Source: Branchiostoma floridae
Taxonomy: Eukaryota; Chordata; Leptocardii; Amphioxiformes; Branchiostomatidae
DNA: 64,000 nt
Assembly: GCF_000003815.2 (NCBI RefSeq)
Contig: NC_049987.1
Coordinates: 19,490,024 to 19,554,023, forward strand
Reading direction: 5' to 3'
The position numbers and the translations under genes are program-made. Each line of letters starts with the position of its first letter. Within the stretch, counting starts at the first letter, position 1. The notes under the pieces were generated by a model that was not told where the DNA came from, searched no databases, and was given only the letters and a program-made list of their open reading frames with translations. Below, piece after piece: positions 40,301 through 52,104 of the stretch.

Positions 40301-41606
40301 CATTTTCACAAAATGTGGCCATCTCGCTACGAATTATGGGACTCAAAAGTAAAGCTTTCCTTACAGATCATCGTAAGTAACAATAGCTATCCAATGCCGT
40401 GCGAAAATGTGGCATGCAAGCCCCCTTCAAAAATTGTTTGTGTCTTTAAAATGCCACTATCTTTCCTCACTTCCAGCTGGCTCTGTTGTCTGTGTGAGGC
40501 TTTGGGGAGCGAAGGCGTCCGCACCTATGCACGCGATGCATTCTGGGTATCCCATCGGAGCCTTCATCATCCCGCTGATCGCCATCCCGTTCCTGTCTCC
40601 GGACCGCCCAGCGGCCGTCAACGGTACTACACCCGCTCCTCNNNNNNNNNNNNNNNNNNNNNNNNNNNNNNNNNNNNNNNNNNNNNNNNNNNNNNNNNNN
40701 NNNNNNNNNNNNNNNNNNNNNNNNNNNNNNNNNNNNNNNNNATCTCAAGTCCAGTGGCCGTACGTCGGAGTGTCCGTGCTGCAGTTAATCATAGGCATCG
40801 TATTCTTCTACTTCCAATACCGCGAGCTGGTTACTTACGAAGATCGCAAGCAGGAAAAATCTCCCAGGTCTTTCTCCGCTTTTCTTTCTCCCAGTCGTTT
40901 TCTCGAGGGACAAGGTCGCAAAGCTGTCTTCCTGCTCGTCTTTCTCTTCCTGTTCTATACCATGTTTCAGTTCAACCAGAACCCGTTCACGCAGTACATG
41001 GTTTCTTACATGGTGGAGACAGGCATGTACAGCAAGCCCGAGGCCAGTGTGGTGTACTCCACCTTCTGGATCTGTTACGCCTCCATGCGGTGGGTGTCCA
41101 TCGCTATAGCAGCCTGGGTCCCCATCCACATCATGCTGTCTGTAGAAATCACTGGCCTCTGCATCTCCGGCATCGTGCTGGCAGTCTGGGGCGCGACGAA
41201 CAAGGCCGTGTTCTGGGCCTTCACTTGTATCCTCGGTCTCTTTTCCTCCTCTGTCTTTCCTGGCGGTACAGCCTGGGCCAACCGCTACCTCGACGCCTCC
41301 TCCATCGTGTTCGCCATCTGTGTGGTCGGTGCTTCGGTGGGAAGCACGGCTGCGAACTACGCCACCGGGTACCTGTTTGAGTACATGGGTCCACGGGCCA
41401 TGCTGTACCTCTTCATGGGTTGCGGCTGCGGACTACTGGCGGTGTTTGCCGTGATGCAGGTCTCGGTGTCTCCTCTCTTTGCACCCGGGAGACACACTCA
41501 GGAGGAAACGATGGAGATGAGTGTTCATGGCGACAAAGATGGCAAGAGAGATGGCGATGATGTTGTTGCCAACGCCAATCCTCCAATGTCAAGTCAACAA
41601 AAATAG
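37354..41606 (+). CDS. MFS transporter, MFSD4B/NaGLT1-like
   Basis: Major facilitator superfamily membrane transporter. Exons: 37354-37536, 38953-39082, 39879-40040, then 40477 to the gap at 40642 and 40742-41606 (stop TAG). All visible junctions are AG/GT and in phase. The first helix runs into MGLYVRIVGPTMIDL, followed by LVSHTVGYFLA; LRLWGAKASAPMHAMHSGYP with an Ala/Pro-rich helix matches the MFSD4B (Na-dependent glucose transporter 1) layout. Six or so further hydrophobic segments follow the gap, ending in a charged cytosolic tail with Asp/Lys-rich HGDKDGKRDGDD. The first in-frame ATG is MKATPT at 37354; upstream frame lacks an ATG. The 100-N gap hides part of the central loop, and sequence just after it (SQVQ) may be exon or intron. 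Vertebrate MFSD4B is linked to sugar or urea transport; the substrate here is unknown. Confidence 0.85.
39112..39355. mobile_element. 244-bp MITE with about 42-bp TIRs
   Basis: Left CAGGTGCACTCTCACTGCAC with TTGCGTCAAGCTTGCGTCAC, and the reverse complement on the right ending GTGAGAGTACACCT. TA flanks both ends (39110-39111, 39356-39357), suggesting a Tc1/mariner-type insertion. It lies in MFS intron 2. Confidence 0.75.
39357..39482. mobile_element. Foldback hairpin element (ATCGTGGC family), copy 2
   Basis: AAGCAGAGTTTAATGGGGAA followed by AATCGTGGCCTTTCTC pairs with the complementary right arm ending CATCAACCTCTTCTT. Arms are about 55 bp around a short loop. It abuts the MITE at 39112-39355. 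Confidence 0.75.
40642..40741. other. Sequencing gap (100 N)
   Basis: Falls inside the MFS transporter coding region. Reading frame across it is not meaningful. Confidence 0.99.
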
Positions 41607-42225
41607 ACTATGCGGTCAAACCTGTACATGTACGTACTAGTAACCACCTTATACATGTATAGTGTAAGAACCACTTTCCCATTGTATCCATTGCATAAAG
41701 AATCATGCCTAATAGGTCGATTTTGAATTTGAAAATCAGTATCAGTTGCATATTGATGGGCCGGTGTTACCTGTCTGTGTAAAATGTGAGCGCTGTCGGT
41801 GCACTGAGGCCGTTAATTGGTTGTACATTTTGTAGCAACTTAAACATGTCACTTTTGCAGCTGGGTATCATAAATCGCGTGTAGGTAACTCCCAAGTTTT
41901 ATCTAATAAGGCCACAGCAAGTAAATTTTATGGATGACATCCTCTGAAGACTGCAAAAATAATGAGATAGGGCGAAAAAAAACAAGATGGGTAAAAAAAA
42001 CAAGATGGCAAATTTTCAAAATAGACGTTGTAACAAGACTTGAAGTGACAAAATATGGCATCACAGCCAACAAGGCATTCATTCCTGTATCTAAGAAGTG
42101 CAGCAGTGTAGTTAGAGCAAGGAGGTTGAAAGAGGGCCTGTTTCAACCTTCTTGGTTAGAGTGACACAAGTGTGGTAGACTGGTATCATTAACCATGTTG
42201 GCAACTACACTCATAGCTTCCATAG

Positions 42226-44244
42226 TTCTTCTTCTTCTTCCGGTTGAAGCGACCACAATCATCTCGTTGATTATTCTGTCGCTTATGGGTGGTCAAGGGT
42301 CGAGGCCACCAGCCAAGGTTATAGGTTGTCACATACGCTCGGAGACCATTGACACAAACGTGCCAATGGTAGAGGCTTCGACAGCCACTTGTGGTAGCAG
42401 GTTCCAATCACTTATAGTGCGCGGCAAGAAAGAGGCCTTACGGTACAATGTCTTACAGACAGGTCGAACCAACTGCCTGTCATGAGAACGTCTCGCTCGG
42501 GTTGGGGCGGGTTGTAGTTTTCCTCTCAACCCTTCTGTGTGGACAATGTTATGTTTTATTTTGTAAAGCATGGTAAGGCGGGCAGACTTCCTTCTGGCCT
42601 GTAGACTGTTCCATTGCAGATCTTCTAACATTGTAGTTGGACTGGAGGTGCGGCGGTACCGCCGCATCACAAAACGTGCCGCTCTTCGCTGTACTGCTTC
42701 TAATCTGTCAGTATCCTGTTGGGTGTAGGGGTCCCATACCGTTGCTGCGTATTCAAGTATGGGGCGTACAAACGTTTTGTACGCCAACTCCTTGATGCGC
42801 CTAGAATTGATTTTTAGATTTCTCTTTAAGAAGCCCAAGGTCTTGTTGGCTTTGTTGCACAGGTTGTTAATGTGTACTTTCCACGTAAGGTCTTTTGTGA
42901 AGGTAACGCCTAGGTACTTGACACTGGGAACCGTTGCTAAGGTGTGACCGTGAAGTCGGTAGTCATGCTGGATGACAGTCCTGTTCCGCGTTACACGTAG
43001 CGTCTGACACTTCTCAGGATGAAAAGTCATGTCCCACATCTTTTCCCATTCGGCAAGCCGCTCAAGGTCTTCTTGTAAGAGATCCTGATCTTTAGGGGAA
43101 GTGATGGCCTTGTAAGCTGCCGTGTCGTCAGCAAACAGGCGCGATGGTGAGTTCAGGGTGGATGGTAGGTCATTGATGTAGATCAGGAATAATGAGGGGC
43201 CCAAAACAGAGCCCTGTGGAACGCCGGATTCCACACTGACAAAGTCCGAGCACTCACCGTTAACGACCACTGCTTGAGTTCTATCAGCGAGGAAAGCTGT
43301 AATCCAAGCACTGATCTCACATTGGATGCCGTAGTGGTGGAGTTTGTGTTGCAAGAGACTGTGGTTAACCTTATCAAAGGCTTTGGCGAAATCCATCACA
43401 AGGATGTCTGTCTGCCGTCCACTTGCCATGTTCTCAAACAGTTCTTCAGTAAACTCCAAGAGTTGGGTTTCACAGGACTTTCCTCTTCTAAAGCCGTGTT
43501 GCTGGTTGCAGAGGATACCGTGGTGTTCTAGGTGATCCATCATAGTGCTGGTTAAGATGTGCTCCAGCACTTTACAGCACACGCTTGTCAGCGAGACTGG
43601 GCGGTAGTTACTTGCGTTGTACTGTTCACCTTTCTTAAACACTGGAGTGACGTGGGCAGTTTTCCAGTCCCTAGGTAGACTACCACTACTGACTGATGAC
43701 TGGAAGATGATGATGAGGGGTGCTGCAATCTCAGTTGCTAGTTCCTTGAGGACGCGTGGAGAAATATTGTCAGGCCCAGGTGCTTTACTAGGGTTAAGGT
43801 TTGCTAGCAATTTCTTAACACCTTGAACCGAGATATTGACCTTGTCGAGGATAGGATAGTCACTGGGTGGCATGTTGCACTTCTCCTGGAATTCTTCTGT
43901 GGAGTAGGTTTTGCCGTCACCAAACACTGACTTAAACTGTCTATTCAGGATATTAGCTTGGCCCTTGGGGTCCGTTATAAGGCGGCCTCCATCCTTGAGG
44001 GCAGCGATGCCGGCATTCGATGATTTCTGGTGTTTAATGTATGCCCAAAACTTCTTGTTCATGACTGCTTGCTTGGAGTCGTCTTCTACAAAGATACTGT
44101 CAAGGTAGGACCAGTAAGCTCTCCGCAGCTGCCGTTGTACTTCTCTGCGGAGTTTCTTATACTGGTCCTTAGCGACTTGTGTTCCTTTCTTACGCATGCA
44201 CATAGTTGTGCCACTTTTACAACTATCTATCAAGTTGCACCTCT
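42226..44244 (-). mobile_element. 5'-truncated LINE (CR1/L2/Jockey-like)
   Basis: The 3' end on the minus strand is a (GAA)n tail at about 42226-42241. Imperfect 25-bp direct repeats starting GCAACTACA flank it (42201-42225 and 44245-44269; 20 of 25 match by eye). The ORF is open right up to the 5' truncation, indicating ordinary target-primed insertion of an incomplete copy. Confidence 0.75.
42329..44244 (-). CDS. LINE ORF2 reverse transcriptase (N-terminus truncated)
   Basis: About 638 codons open without a stop. RT motifs in order: NYRPVSLTSVCCKVLEHI (about 214-231), HGFRRGKSCETQ, DFAKAFDKV with the first catalytic Asp (286), SGVPQGSVLGP (341-351), and LFADDTAAY with the catalytic Asp pair (374-375). 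VKYLGVTF follows, and the C-terminal RPILEYAATVWDP, LEAVQRRAARFV and SFLPRTISDWN segment is typical of non-LTR elements. The endonuclease domain is absent because of 5' truncation. No ATG is needed at the left end; translation of this copy is not implied. Confidence 0.88.
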
Positions 44245-44440
44245 GCAACTACAGTCAATGCTTACAGAGTCTCTAGTGTCAATTCTATATTCAATGATTA
44301 GGTTACAACACAACTTTTACCCATTTTTGTCTATCCAGCCTTCCTTGAAGAAGAAAAAAATTCTTTTTTTTTCCCTGAAATCAGGCGAAAATTAATGAGC
44401 GCGCGGATGTCATCCATAAAATTTACTTGCTGTGGCCTAA

Positions 44441-45304
44441 TGCCTGAAAATTGGTCTTCTACATCAACGTACAGTTATAAACTGTATATAAGAATACGTG
44501 TAATGTTCAGTAACTCAGTAACTTCAGTAATCAATGTAATAAAGTTGACGAGAAGTTTTGTATTGACGATCTTTTATTCCCTACCGTTCACTCATAAGCA
44601 AGCTGTGATACTTACATATCGTCACTCCCATGTCAGGGGTGAAACTGTGACATTTCAATCAAAGAGTTCACCTGAGGATAGACCGTCCAGACATAATTTC
44701 ATGCAGAAGTAATTCCATCTCGGACTATGATTATCACTGGTGAAATATCTCTAACATTTCGGCCCGATTCGTGCCTTACAGGTGAGAATATATTCACTGT
44801 ATGAAATTCTAGATCTCTGAGGAAGGTTTGTCAGCCTACGTAGAAAGTTATAACACTGTGAGATAGCTTTTAAAATCTGCTATCGCTGATGATTTTACTA
44901 GTTTACCAAAGACTTCAACAATTTTCTACGGTTAGTGACAAATGCTTTCTCTCCCTGAATACTTATTCTGGTTTTAGTGCAACACAGTTTACGCTTGAAA
45001 GATAACGCTATTGCTTTTCCCGGAAATTGTAAGTTTGTTTGGGTGAAAAATGCATAGACTTTTTTGTTGTTGTTAAGGTGGGGGTAATCGATGTGGCAAG
45101 TAGGGCAAATAAATGCATGACCGGATTATCAATTACATGTTAACACTCACCATGTTACTCAGAGTGAACAACACAAACTTACCTAAGCATGAAAGTTCAT
45201 CTGTGTTGGTAGAATACATTTTCAATAGTTCATTGTCAGGCACCAAGGCCCATAAAAACAGACAATTAGACAATACATTTAAGAAGAACAACAATCCAAT
45301 ACAT
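44441..45304. other. Intergenic, no gene recognised
   Basis: AT-rich sequence between two mobile elements. Nothing supportable was seen. Confidence 0.6.
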
Positions 45305-46381
45305 TAAATCAAAAGGCAGGAAGGATTTACACTCGTGCACGTGGTCTGTGTACTTGGCCGTAGCTCTTCCAGAACATACTTGTAGCAATAACATCGAAAT
45401 CAGATAGGACTCTGATAATGTCGTTCTCAGACGCCAGGAGGCGAGTCGCAAATGAGTGCGTCAGCTTACGCCTGGTGGCGTCAAACGTGTCCACGCGCAT
45501 CAGTGCGAAGATGCAGCTGTTGCTACTGGATCTAGGCTGTGACGTAATGATTTTAAGAGCGTCATGGAAAGCAACTCTGACTCTCTGCAGCGCGGCGGCG
45601 CTGTGATTAGACCACACCTGTTCACGGGACAGGGGGCAACAATGAGACATGAATAAAAGTCGTTTTGCCTCAGCAGAACATTTGCCGAATGTTCGGGATA
45701 GGGTGTTGGCTTCGGTGTACAGATAGCGAGTTTGATTGCGGATGGAATCGTCGTCAGAAAGATCGGAAGTAATGTGGAAGCCGAGATATGAAACTGATTG
45801 GACATAGGGCAAAGGTCTGCTGTTGAGCGTAACTGAAGGTGGCATTCCTTGCAAGCGAACGCGCTTGCAGGGGAAATACATACAATTAGTTTTTTTTTTC
45901 GCAAAATGCCATGTCGTTTGCGAGACCGAAGGCATCATTGGTAATTCGTAGAGCTAAGATTCTATCGTTATCCTCACTCACAATACTCACAGTGATCCAG
46001 AGAGACTTGCGCCAGAGGACTGCGACGCCACCATAAGGGCGACCATATAGAGGGCCGTTACCTATATCTACAGCCGAAGTACCGTACGTTAGGAAGTCCT
46101 TATCCAAGCTAGAGAGAAAGTTTAAATCGTTCGGCAAGAGCCAGTGTTCCTGGAGAAGGACAATGTCTGACATCTGGCACAGGTCCTTGACGGCTGAGGC
46201 GGAGTTTTTGACTGAGCGGCAGGAAGCCACATTCAGTGAATCCGAGCTGGTCTTCATGGTCTTGGTTGGTGATGGTCGACGGAGGAACGTTTGCTGTGGA
46301 ACCGTCTGACCAGGACACCACAGGGCCAAAAGGATGGTGACAGAACTTCCTCTGTAGCGTCATTATATAGAATGCTAACAA
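45305..46381 (-). pseudogene. LINE with endonuclease joined to RT C-terminus
   Basis: Minus-strand frames give an endonuclease-like N-terminal part at 46329-45886 (LNVASCRSVKN, DIVLLQEHWLLP, YGGVAVLWRKSL). A different frame then gives RT C-terminal sequence at 45938-45327 (VQSVSYLGFHITSDL and onward). The catalytic RT core between them is missing; the joint is near 45.9 kb beside a run of A. Cannot encode a working RT. Confidence 0.7.
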
Positions 46382-48069
46382 TTTACATCCAACACTGGAA
46401 TTAACACTATAGGATCATTTTTATGCAACATACATTGACACTACAGTAACACTAAGTAGTGATATTCAGGGCATATAAAAACGCCTTTGTCGTGGGAATG
46501 TTTTTTCTTATTATGTAAACAAGTCCCACAACCACATTACTTGTCCGCCATGTTTTCCAAATGGGAACTTGGATAGGCTAACAAAAATTAGGGGACTTCT
46601 CGTGGCTTGCTATTGCGTTGTATACCAAAGGTGGAAATGTGGAAATGAATTAACGCAACAAATTGTTAATTTAATCTGAATTGAGATTTTTACTGCCCGC
46701 CATATTCCATAATACGCACTTTTAAATGCCTAAAATGCCTAAGATTACGCTTTACACCCCTATATCGAAATGATTAACGCCTGAAAATACAGCTGAGAGA
46801 TAACTCTAATCACACGGTCTCTTTTGGCCCCTGTGTTCCCAAGAAGAAGGCACGACAAGTAAATTCTCAGGTAAGAACTTAGCGTAGTGTAGTCTACATT
46901 CAACACTAGTGCTGAGATTTCCACTAAGATGAATTGGATGTGATCTTGTGCGCATCTTGGACGAAGTTCAATATGCTCATGAAAATGGTATGCTTAGAAA
47001 TTCAGTAAGGTCCGAAATTAATATTTCAAACTTCCTGGATCGACTATGACGTTACAAGTTTTCATTTTATCCGCTTGTGTTTTATAGAGCGAGGTTTAAA
47101 TTGATAAAAGAGCAAAACGATACTCGATAGAAAACGACCAGGTTTTGACCTACATGGATTCGACACAATAACAGACCGATTTTATGATCAGCCAGACATA
47201 TAGTCAGTCTACACATACCGTCAGATGGTGTATAGTTTACAAACCGAAACGGCTTTCAGAAGGTTTCAGGTGACACTTACTGTCTTTTTATGTTTAGATG
47301 TAAATTTGACTTTTCTACTTTAGTAGCAAATCATATATGGGAAGGAATAGAGCAGTTATGTTACACGCATTTGTAACTTTCGTGGCGGTCACAAGATGCG
47401 GGGTATGTCATACCGTGGGAATATTCAAATGATACTACTATATGGTCACTATTATTGTATATTGTCACCAGAACCTATTTTCTTAAAAAAGACGTCAATA
47501 TTGACGGTAAAATATTTCGTTGGTACACCAAAGAAACCAATTAATGATCCTTACTCACTCGGCATAGGTGGTGCAAATTCGGCAATACACTTTTGACTTT
47601 GACAGTGCTGGCGTGAACAACGTTAACTGTCTCTGATCTAACCGTATCTACCCTCTGAATACGTTGTACAGTTATACTTTTCTACCATGGTGTTATGCAG
47701 TAAATTGGTATGTAGAAATGAATGAATGTGAACTAAAATGTGTACACGTATTTGTCAGTGTCTTCACCGTAGCATAAGTCCTCAAACACTTCGACAATGT
47801 ATACTAATCAAATGTAGCGAGAAAGAGGTGTCGCAGGTGGCGCGCTCAGAAGACAGAAGGGAAATGTTCTCGGTTTTCGCGGTGAAGCGGCCACCGCGAA
47901 AGCCGTGAACATAAAACCACCACGACAAAGTTTGAAAGTACTTTGCAAGGAACCGTTAAACATGATAGAGGCATAAGATCCTCTGAAAACGTCCCATCGC
48001 TCATTTTCTTATTACACAAAAGTAGTAATTTGCACCATCGAGGATCACATGACACTTTCGACTTCAATT
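46382..48069. other. Intergenic, no gene recognised
   Basis: Short unmatched ORFs only. A GC-rich inverted motif, TTTTCGCGGTG...CACCGCGAAAG, lies near 47875-47902. A related CGCGGT motif is seen at 14200-14290. Confidence 0.55.
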
Positions 48070-50700
48070 ATATCAAACCCACCTCCCCCGTAGTTCTATC
48101 CCCACTATGCCTGACTTTTCCATCAATGTAAACGGAGTTACCAAACTCCTAAAAGATCTGAATCCACACAAAGCAGGTGGACCAGACGGCCTACCAGCAA
48201 GGATCCTCAAACTAGCAGCTGCTGAGTTAGCCCCTGCTCTGACTATTATTTGTCAGAAATCACTTGAAACTGGTCAAATCCCTTCCCCATGGCTACATGC
48301 CAATATCTCTCCCATCTTTAAAAAGGGGGACAGGACTGATCCTGCAAATTACCGTCCTGTTTCTCTCACATGTGTTTGTAGTAAGGTTATGGAGCACATA
48401 GTGCAATCACAGATGATGGATCATTTTGACAAATACTCTATATTATCTGACAAGCAACATGGGTTTAGGAAAAAGCGTTCATGTGAAACCCAACTTATTT
48501 TAACTACAACTGACTTTCTCTAGATAACAAGTCGCAAACTGACATGATTATAACCGACTTCGCAAAAGCTTTTGACAAGGTACCTCATGACCGCTTACTC
48601 CTAAAACTCCAAAATTATGGTATTAGGGGTAAGGTACATCACTGGATCTCTAATTTTCTCAAAAATCGTAAACAAAGAGTGGTACACATGTAGTTGGGGG
48701 AGAGCACTCAGAGTGGGCGGAGGTAGTCTCTGGAGTGCCCCAGGGTACCGTGCTCGGACCACTACTGTTCTTAGTATATGTTAACTTTGCAATTGAAAAT
48801 ATACGACTTCCTTCACATACTAGTATCCCAGAATTTGACACCATTGACATGAGTTTCCAAAAATTTTTACTCGGAGTACATGCGAAATCATCAAATGACG
48901 GCATCCGTGGTGAGTTAGGAACCTTTCCCATTTCGATCAATGCTGAGATACAATTAATTAAATACTGGCACCGTCTAGCAAACTTACCCGAAGATTCTTT
49001 ACTACGTGAAGCATATGATGTTTTACTTTCCGGCGAATACGACTGGACAAATCACGTAACTGACATTCTCAACTATAATGGTTTTGGACATGTATGGACA
49101 AACCCGAGGTTGTATCATGTTATATGCTAACCGACCAATTACGACTCCGCTTACAGGATATATACATACAAGAATGGCATTCTTCTATCCAGAATAACTC
49201 AAAACTTTGCATTTATTCTACGCTAAAGGAAAGATACGGACAAAAGAAGTATCTTTCGAATGTACACAGTTTCGAACTTCGTAGAGCAATTACAAAGATG
49301 AGAATCAGTAGTCACAAACTAAATATAGAAGCCGGAAGATATACTAAAATTCCCCGTGACCAGAGGTTTTGTCCATTTTGCCCAAATGAGATCGAAGACG
49401 AACGTCACTTTGTTATGGATTGTTCTCGATATAATGATAAACGCACAGAGCTGTTCACATTACTTTCCGCTTGTTCTAAAGAATTTGCTACTCTCTGTTC
49501 GATAGATAAATTCAACTACATTCTGGGAGGCGATAACCCTCACTGTGTACAAGTAGGCAAATATATCCACGAATGTTTATACCGTAGAACTAATAGTGTT
49601 AATGACATGCTAGACCCTATATGCTGATTTAGTCATACCTATAGATATCCATATATGTGTGTTTAGTTGTACTGTAAGTAGTTGTTATACATGTAGACCT
49701 TACGAAAGTCGCTGTACTTTTGTCGTGTCAATAAAGATTGTATGTTAATGACTTAGCTGACAACCTCAACTCTAACATCCGTCTCTTTGCGGATGACTGT
49801 GTCATCTACAGGGAGATAAACAGTGACAGAGATCACATCCTCTTACAAGAGGACATCAATACATTAGATACATGGCAAAACACATGGCAGATGAAATTAC
49901 ACCCGGACAAATGTTTTGTTATGCGTTATACCCACAAACGTAAACCTAAACTCTATGACTACAAACTAGGAAGTCATGTTCTAGCCGAGACTAACAACCA
50001 CAAATACTTAGGAGTCACGCTCAATAACCAGCTCTCTTGGTCACAACACATACAGTACATTGCTTCCAAGGCTAACAAGACGTTAGGCTTTGTGAGACGC
50101 AATCTTTATAACTGCCCCAAATTAGTCAAAACAAATGCATATACATCCCTTGTTAGACCACATTTAGAGTATTCCAGCGCTGCCTGGGATCCATACCACA
50201 AAGAGCTCGAGCACATTGCTAAGTTAGAGTCCGTTCAAAAAAGAGCGGCCAGATTTGTCACAAATTCGTATCATAGTTATGACAGTGTCACTAAACTTGT
50301 CTCTGATTTGGGGTGGGATACTTTACGCAACAGAAGGACAGCAAATAGATTAACAATTTTACAGAAAGCAAGACACCACAAAGTAGCCCTACCGGTCGAA
50401 ACTCATCTAAAGCCTGTACCGCGCCAATCGCGACACTCAAACCCAAATTCTTACAAGGCTCTACCTTTCCACAAAGACTGCTACAGACATTCCTTCTTCC
50501 CACAGACCGTCAGAGATTGGAACTCTCTACCATACGAGGTCACGGAGATCACAGACGCTCCAAAGTTCAAGGAGGCAGTTCTCCGACGCCTCAGGGGACA
50601 TTAAGGCGCAGCACTCTCCCTGGACGCTTTGCCCCAACTGAGGGGCGTTGTCCAGTACTCAATCAAGATCAAGAAGAACTTCAATTCATAGCAAGCTGCA
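48070..50700 (+). pseudogene. Broken LINE reverse transcriptase with nested insertion
   Basis: RT reads in from about 48070: NPHKAGGPDGLPARIL, NYRPVSLTCVCSKVMEHI, HGFRKKRSCETQ, then a frameshift near 48520. It continues MIITDFAKAFDKV, stops again near 48690, then PQGTVLGPLLFLVYVN. It is cut at 48784 by another LINE and resumes at 49741 as DLADN, LFADDCVIY, KYLGVTL, RPHLEYSSAAWDP and SFFPQTVRDWN, ending at 50604. It is of the same general family as the copy at 42.2-44.2 kb. The frame breaks and the insertion make it inactive. Confidence 0.85.
48785..49740 (+). mobile_element. 5'-truncated LINE nested in another LINE, 8-bp TSD
   Basis: Flanked by TATGTTAA at 48777-48784 and 49741-49748. It encodes the C-terminal part of a different LINE ORF2: FQKFLLGVHAKSSNDGIRGE, then after a frame change near 49.1 kb a CPFCP-(x)n-RHFVMDCSRY zinc-binding segment. 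It ends GTGTCAATAAAGATTG. The host RT frame resumes immediately after the second TSD. Confidence 0.88.
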
Positions 50701-51088
50701 ATTTTTACGCTAGATATCCCCCCAAGAAACAGTGCGCCCGTCCCCATTTCACCTATGACCTGCGCGGTCCGTGTATTCACCTAATTCGTTTACCTCACGA
50801 CCCGACGCGACGCTCCGCCCTACACGCTGAGGATAGAACCGATAAGTCTACGTTTTGCAAAACCAAAGGTGTGCTAACAGGTGCGCTCATACATATAATA
50901 GTTACCTATCTTATCTTACCTATCGCCATAACGTTCAAGCATTAATTTGACACCAGTAGACTGGTACTAAGCAGTCGAAGGCTCGTCATGTAAACAAATT
51001 ACATGGTTAACGTTACATGACTTACCTTACATCTTTTAATCAATGCATATATTCTCTTGCTTTTAAAGTGTCCAAATTAATTTGTTGT
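50701..51088. other. Flank of LINE, no gene recognised
   Basis: Unassigned sequence between the LINE 3' end and the block conserved with the gene A upstream region. Confidence 0.5.
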
Positions 51089-51231
51089 CTCAATGATAGC
51101 AATAAGAAAACTGACGAAAGATGGTGCGGTGCCTTGTGAGACCTTTGATCTACAATGTGCATACCCAAACAAGGAGGTTAGAAAACCGCCTTGATCAAAA
51201 TTAGAGCAACGTCCGCTAGGTCATTCAACCC
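51089..51231 (+). promoter_or_regulatory. Upstream block of P450 gene B shared with gene A
   Basis: Inverted counterpart of 35596-35712. It contains CAATGATAGCAATAAGAAAA, GAAAGATGG and GCAACGTCCGCTAGGTCATT. It is 1.2 kb before the gene B ATG, further than in gene A because transposons were inserted in between. Confidence 0.45.
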
Positions 51232-51414
51232 TACTCTCCAAGCAGAGGTTAGGCTCCGGCGGTTTTTTTAACGTGTTTTTAGTTGTTTTTATCGGGCTTT
51301 CTATCTTTTTTTTATATCTTGCTGTAAAAATGACAAAATAGAAAGCCCGATAAAAACGACTAAAAAAACGTAAAAAAAAACAACAGCCGGAGCCTATCCT
51401 CTGCTTGAAGAGTA
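51232..51414. mobile_element. 183-bp foldback MITE, 9-bp TSD
   Basis: Near-complete hairpin. Its ends are TACTCTCCAAGCAGAGG and CCTCTGCTTGAAGAGTA, with arms continuing through GGCTCCGGC and ATCGGGCTTTCTAT. ATTCAACCC flanks both sides (51223-51231, 51415-51423). The paralogous site at gene A (35596-35604, GGGTTGAAT on plus) has a single copy and no insertion. Mutator-like by TSD length. Confidence 0.88.
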
Positions 51415-51803
51415 ATTCAACCCTACCCTGTAAGTACCGTGCGAAAGGGTGCGGTATACCGGTAATACGCTGGAAATGTTGCTATGTTTTCTATATGATC
51501 CTATATTTTGGTCACGATTTCTCTAAAATCACTATATAGCTGTGTATGCACACTCTAAGTCTTACTTTCTGAATAGCCTGTACTTAAGTTGTAGCATCTA
51601 TGAGTGACGTAACGCGTTGATCGTCCAGCGAAGATTTTGTGGTATTGATCCGGGTCAACTGGTCATGTGACCTTTTCGCCTGATAATCCGGAAAATGCGT
51701 TCTACGTGCGTCATGGGTGGGTTGCGGTCACCGGAGACTTTAAGTTATAATAATAATGATAATAACAATAATTGCGAACTGAGAATTAATGCTTGTGCGG
51801 AAG

Positions 51804-52104
51804 TCATCCATACTCTCCAAGCAGAGGTTGGTGGGAAAAATTTTCACCTTTTCATCCGTTTTTTNNNNNNNNNNNNNNNNNNNNNNNNNNNNNNNNNNNN
51901 NNNNNNNNNNNNNNNNNNNNNNNNNNNNNNNNNNNNNNNNNNNNNNNNNNNNNNNNNNNNNNNNATGGTCCGACTCGGCCGGCTGACTCCCCTAGCGTAC
52001 TATTGACTCTATTTGACCAATTTCTACAATTAGACCACCATTACACCACAGAGCCTGGTAGAGGCTATAATTAGACCACCAAACCACGGAGCCTGGTAGA
52101 GGCT
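51804..52104. repeat. MITE ends around a gap
   Basis: TACTCTCCAAGCAGAGGTTG at about 51809 matches the end of the element at 51232. After the 100-N gap (51865-51964), GCCTGGTAGAGGCTA occurs twice (about 52050 and 52090), matching the right end of the element at 10269. At least two different MITEs are therefore present, but their full structure is hidden by the gap. Confidence 0.6.
51865..51964. other. Sequencing gap (100 N)
   Basis: Standard 100-N gap upstream of P450 gene B. Confidence 0.99.

Larger units (their letters stand above)
41910..44437. mobile_element. Harbinger-like TIR element interrupted by a LINE
   Basis: GGCCACAGCAAGTAAATTTT with ATGGATGACATCC at 41910 is perfectly inverted at 44405-44437, with TAA on both sides (41907-41909, 44438-44440). 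A three-base TAA duplication is characteristic of PIF/Harbinger. Without the LINE 42226-44244 the element would be about 480 bp, so it is non-autonomous and older than the LINE. Confidence 0.75.

Noticed and set aside
40289-41380. A 363-residue plus-strand ORF overlapping the transporter
   Set aside because: It is the shifted frame of the MFS coding exons; the other frame carries the membrane segments and family motifs.
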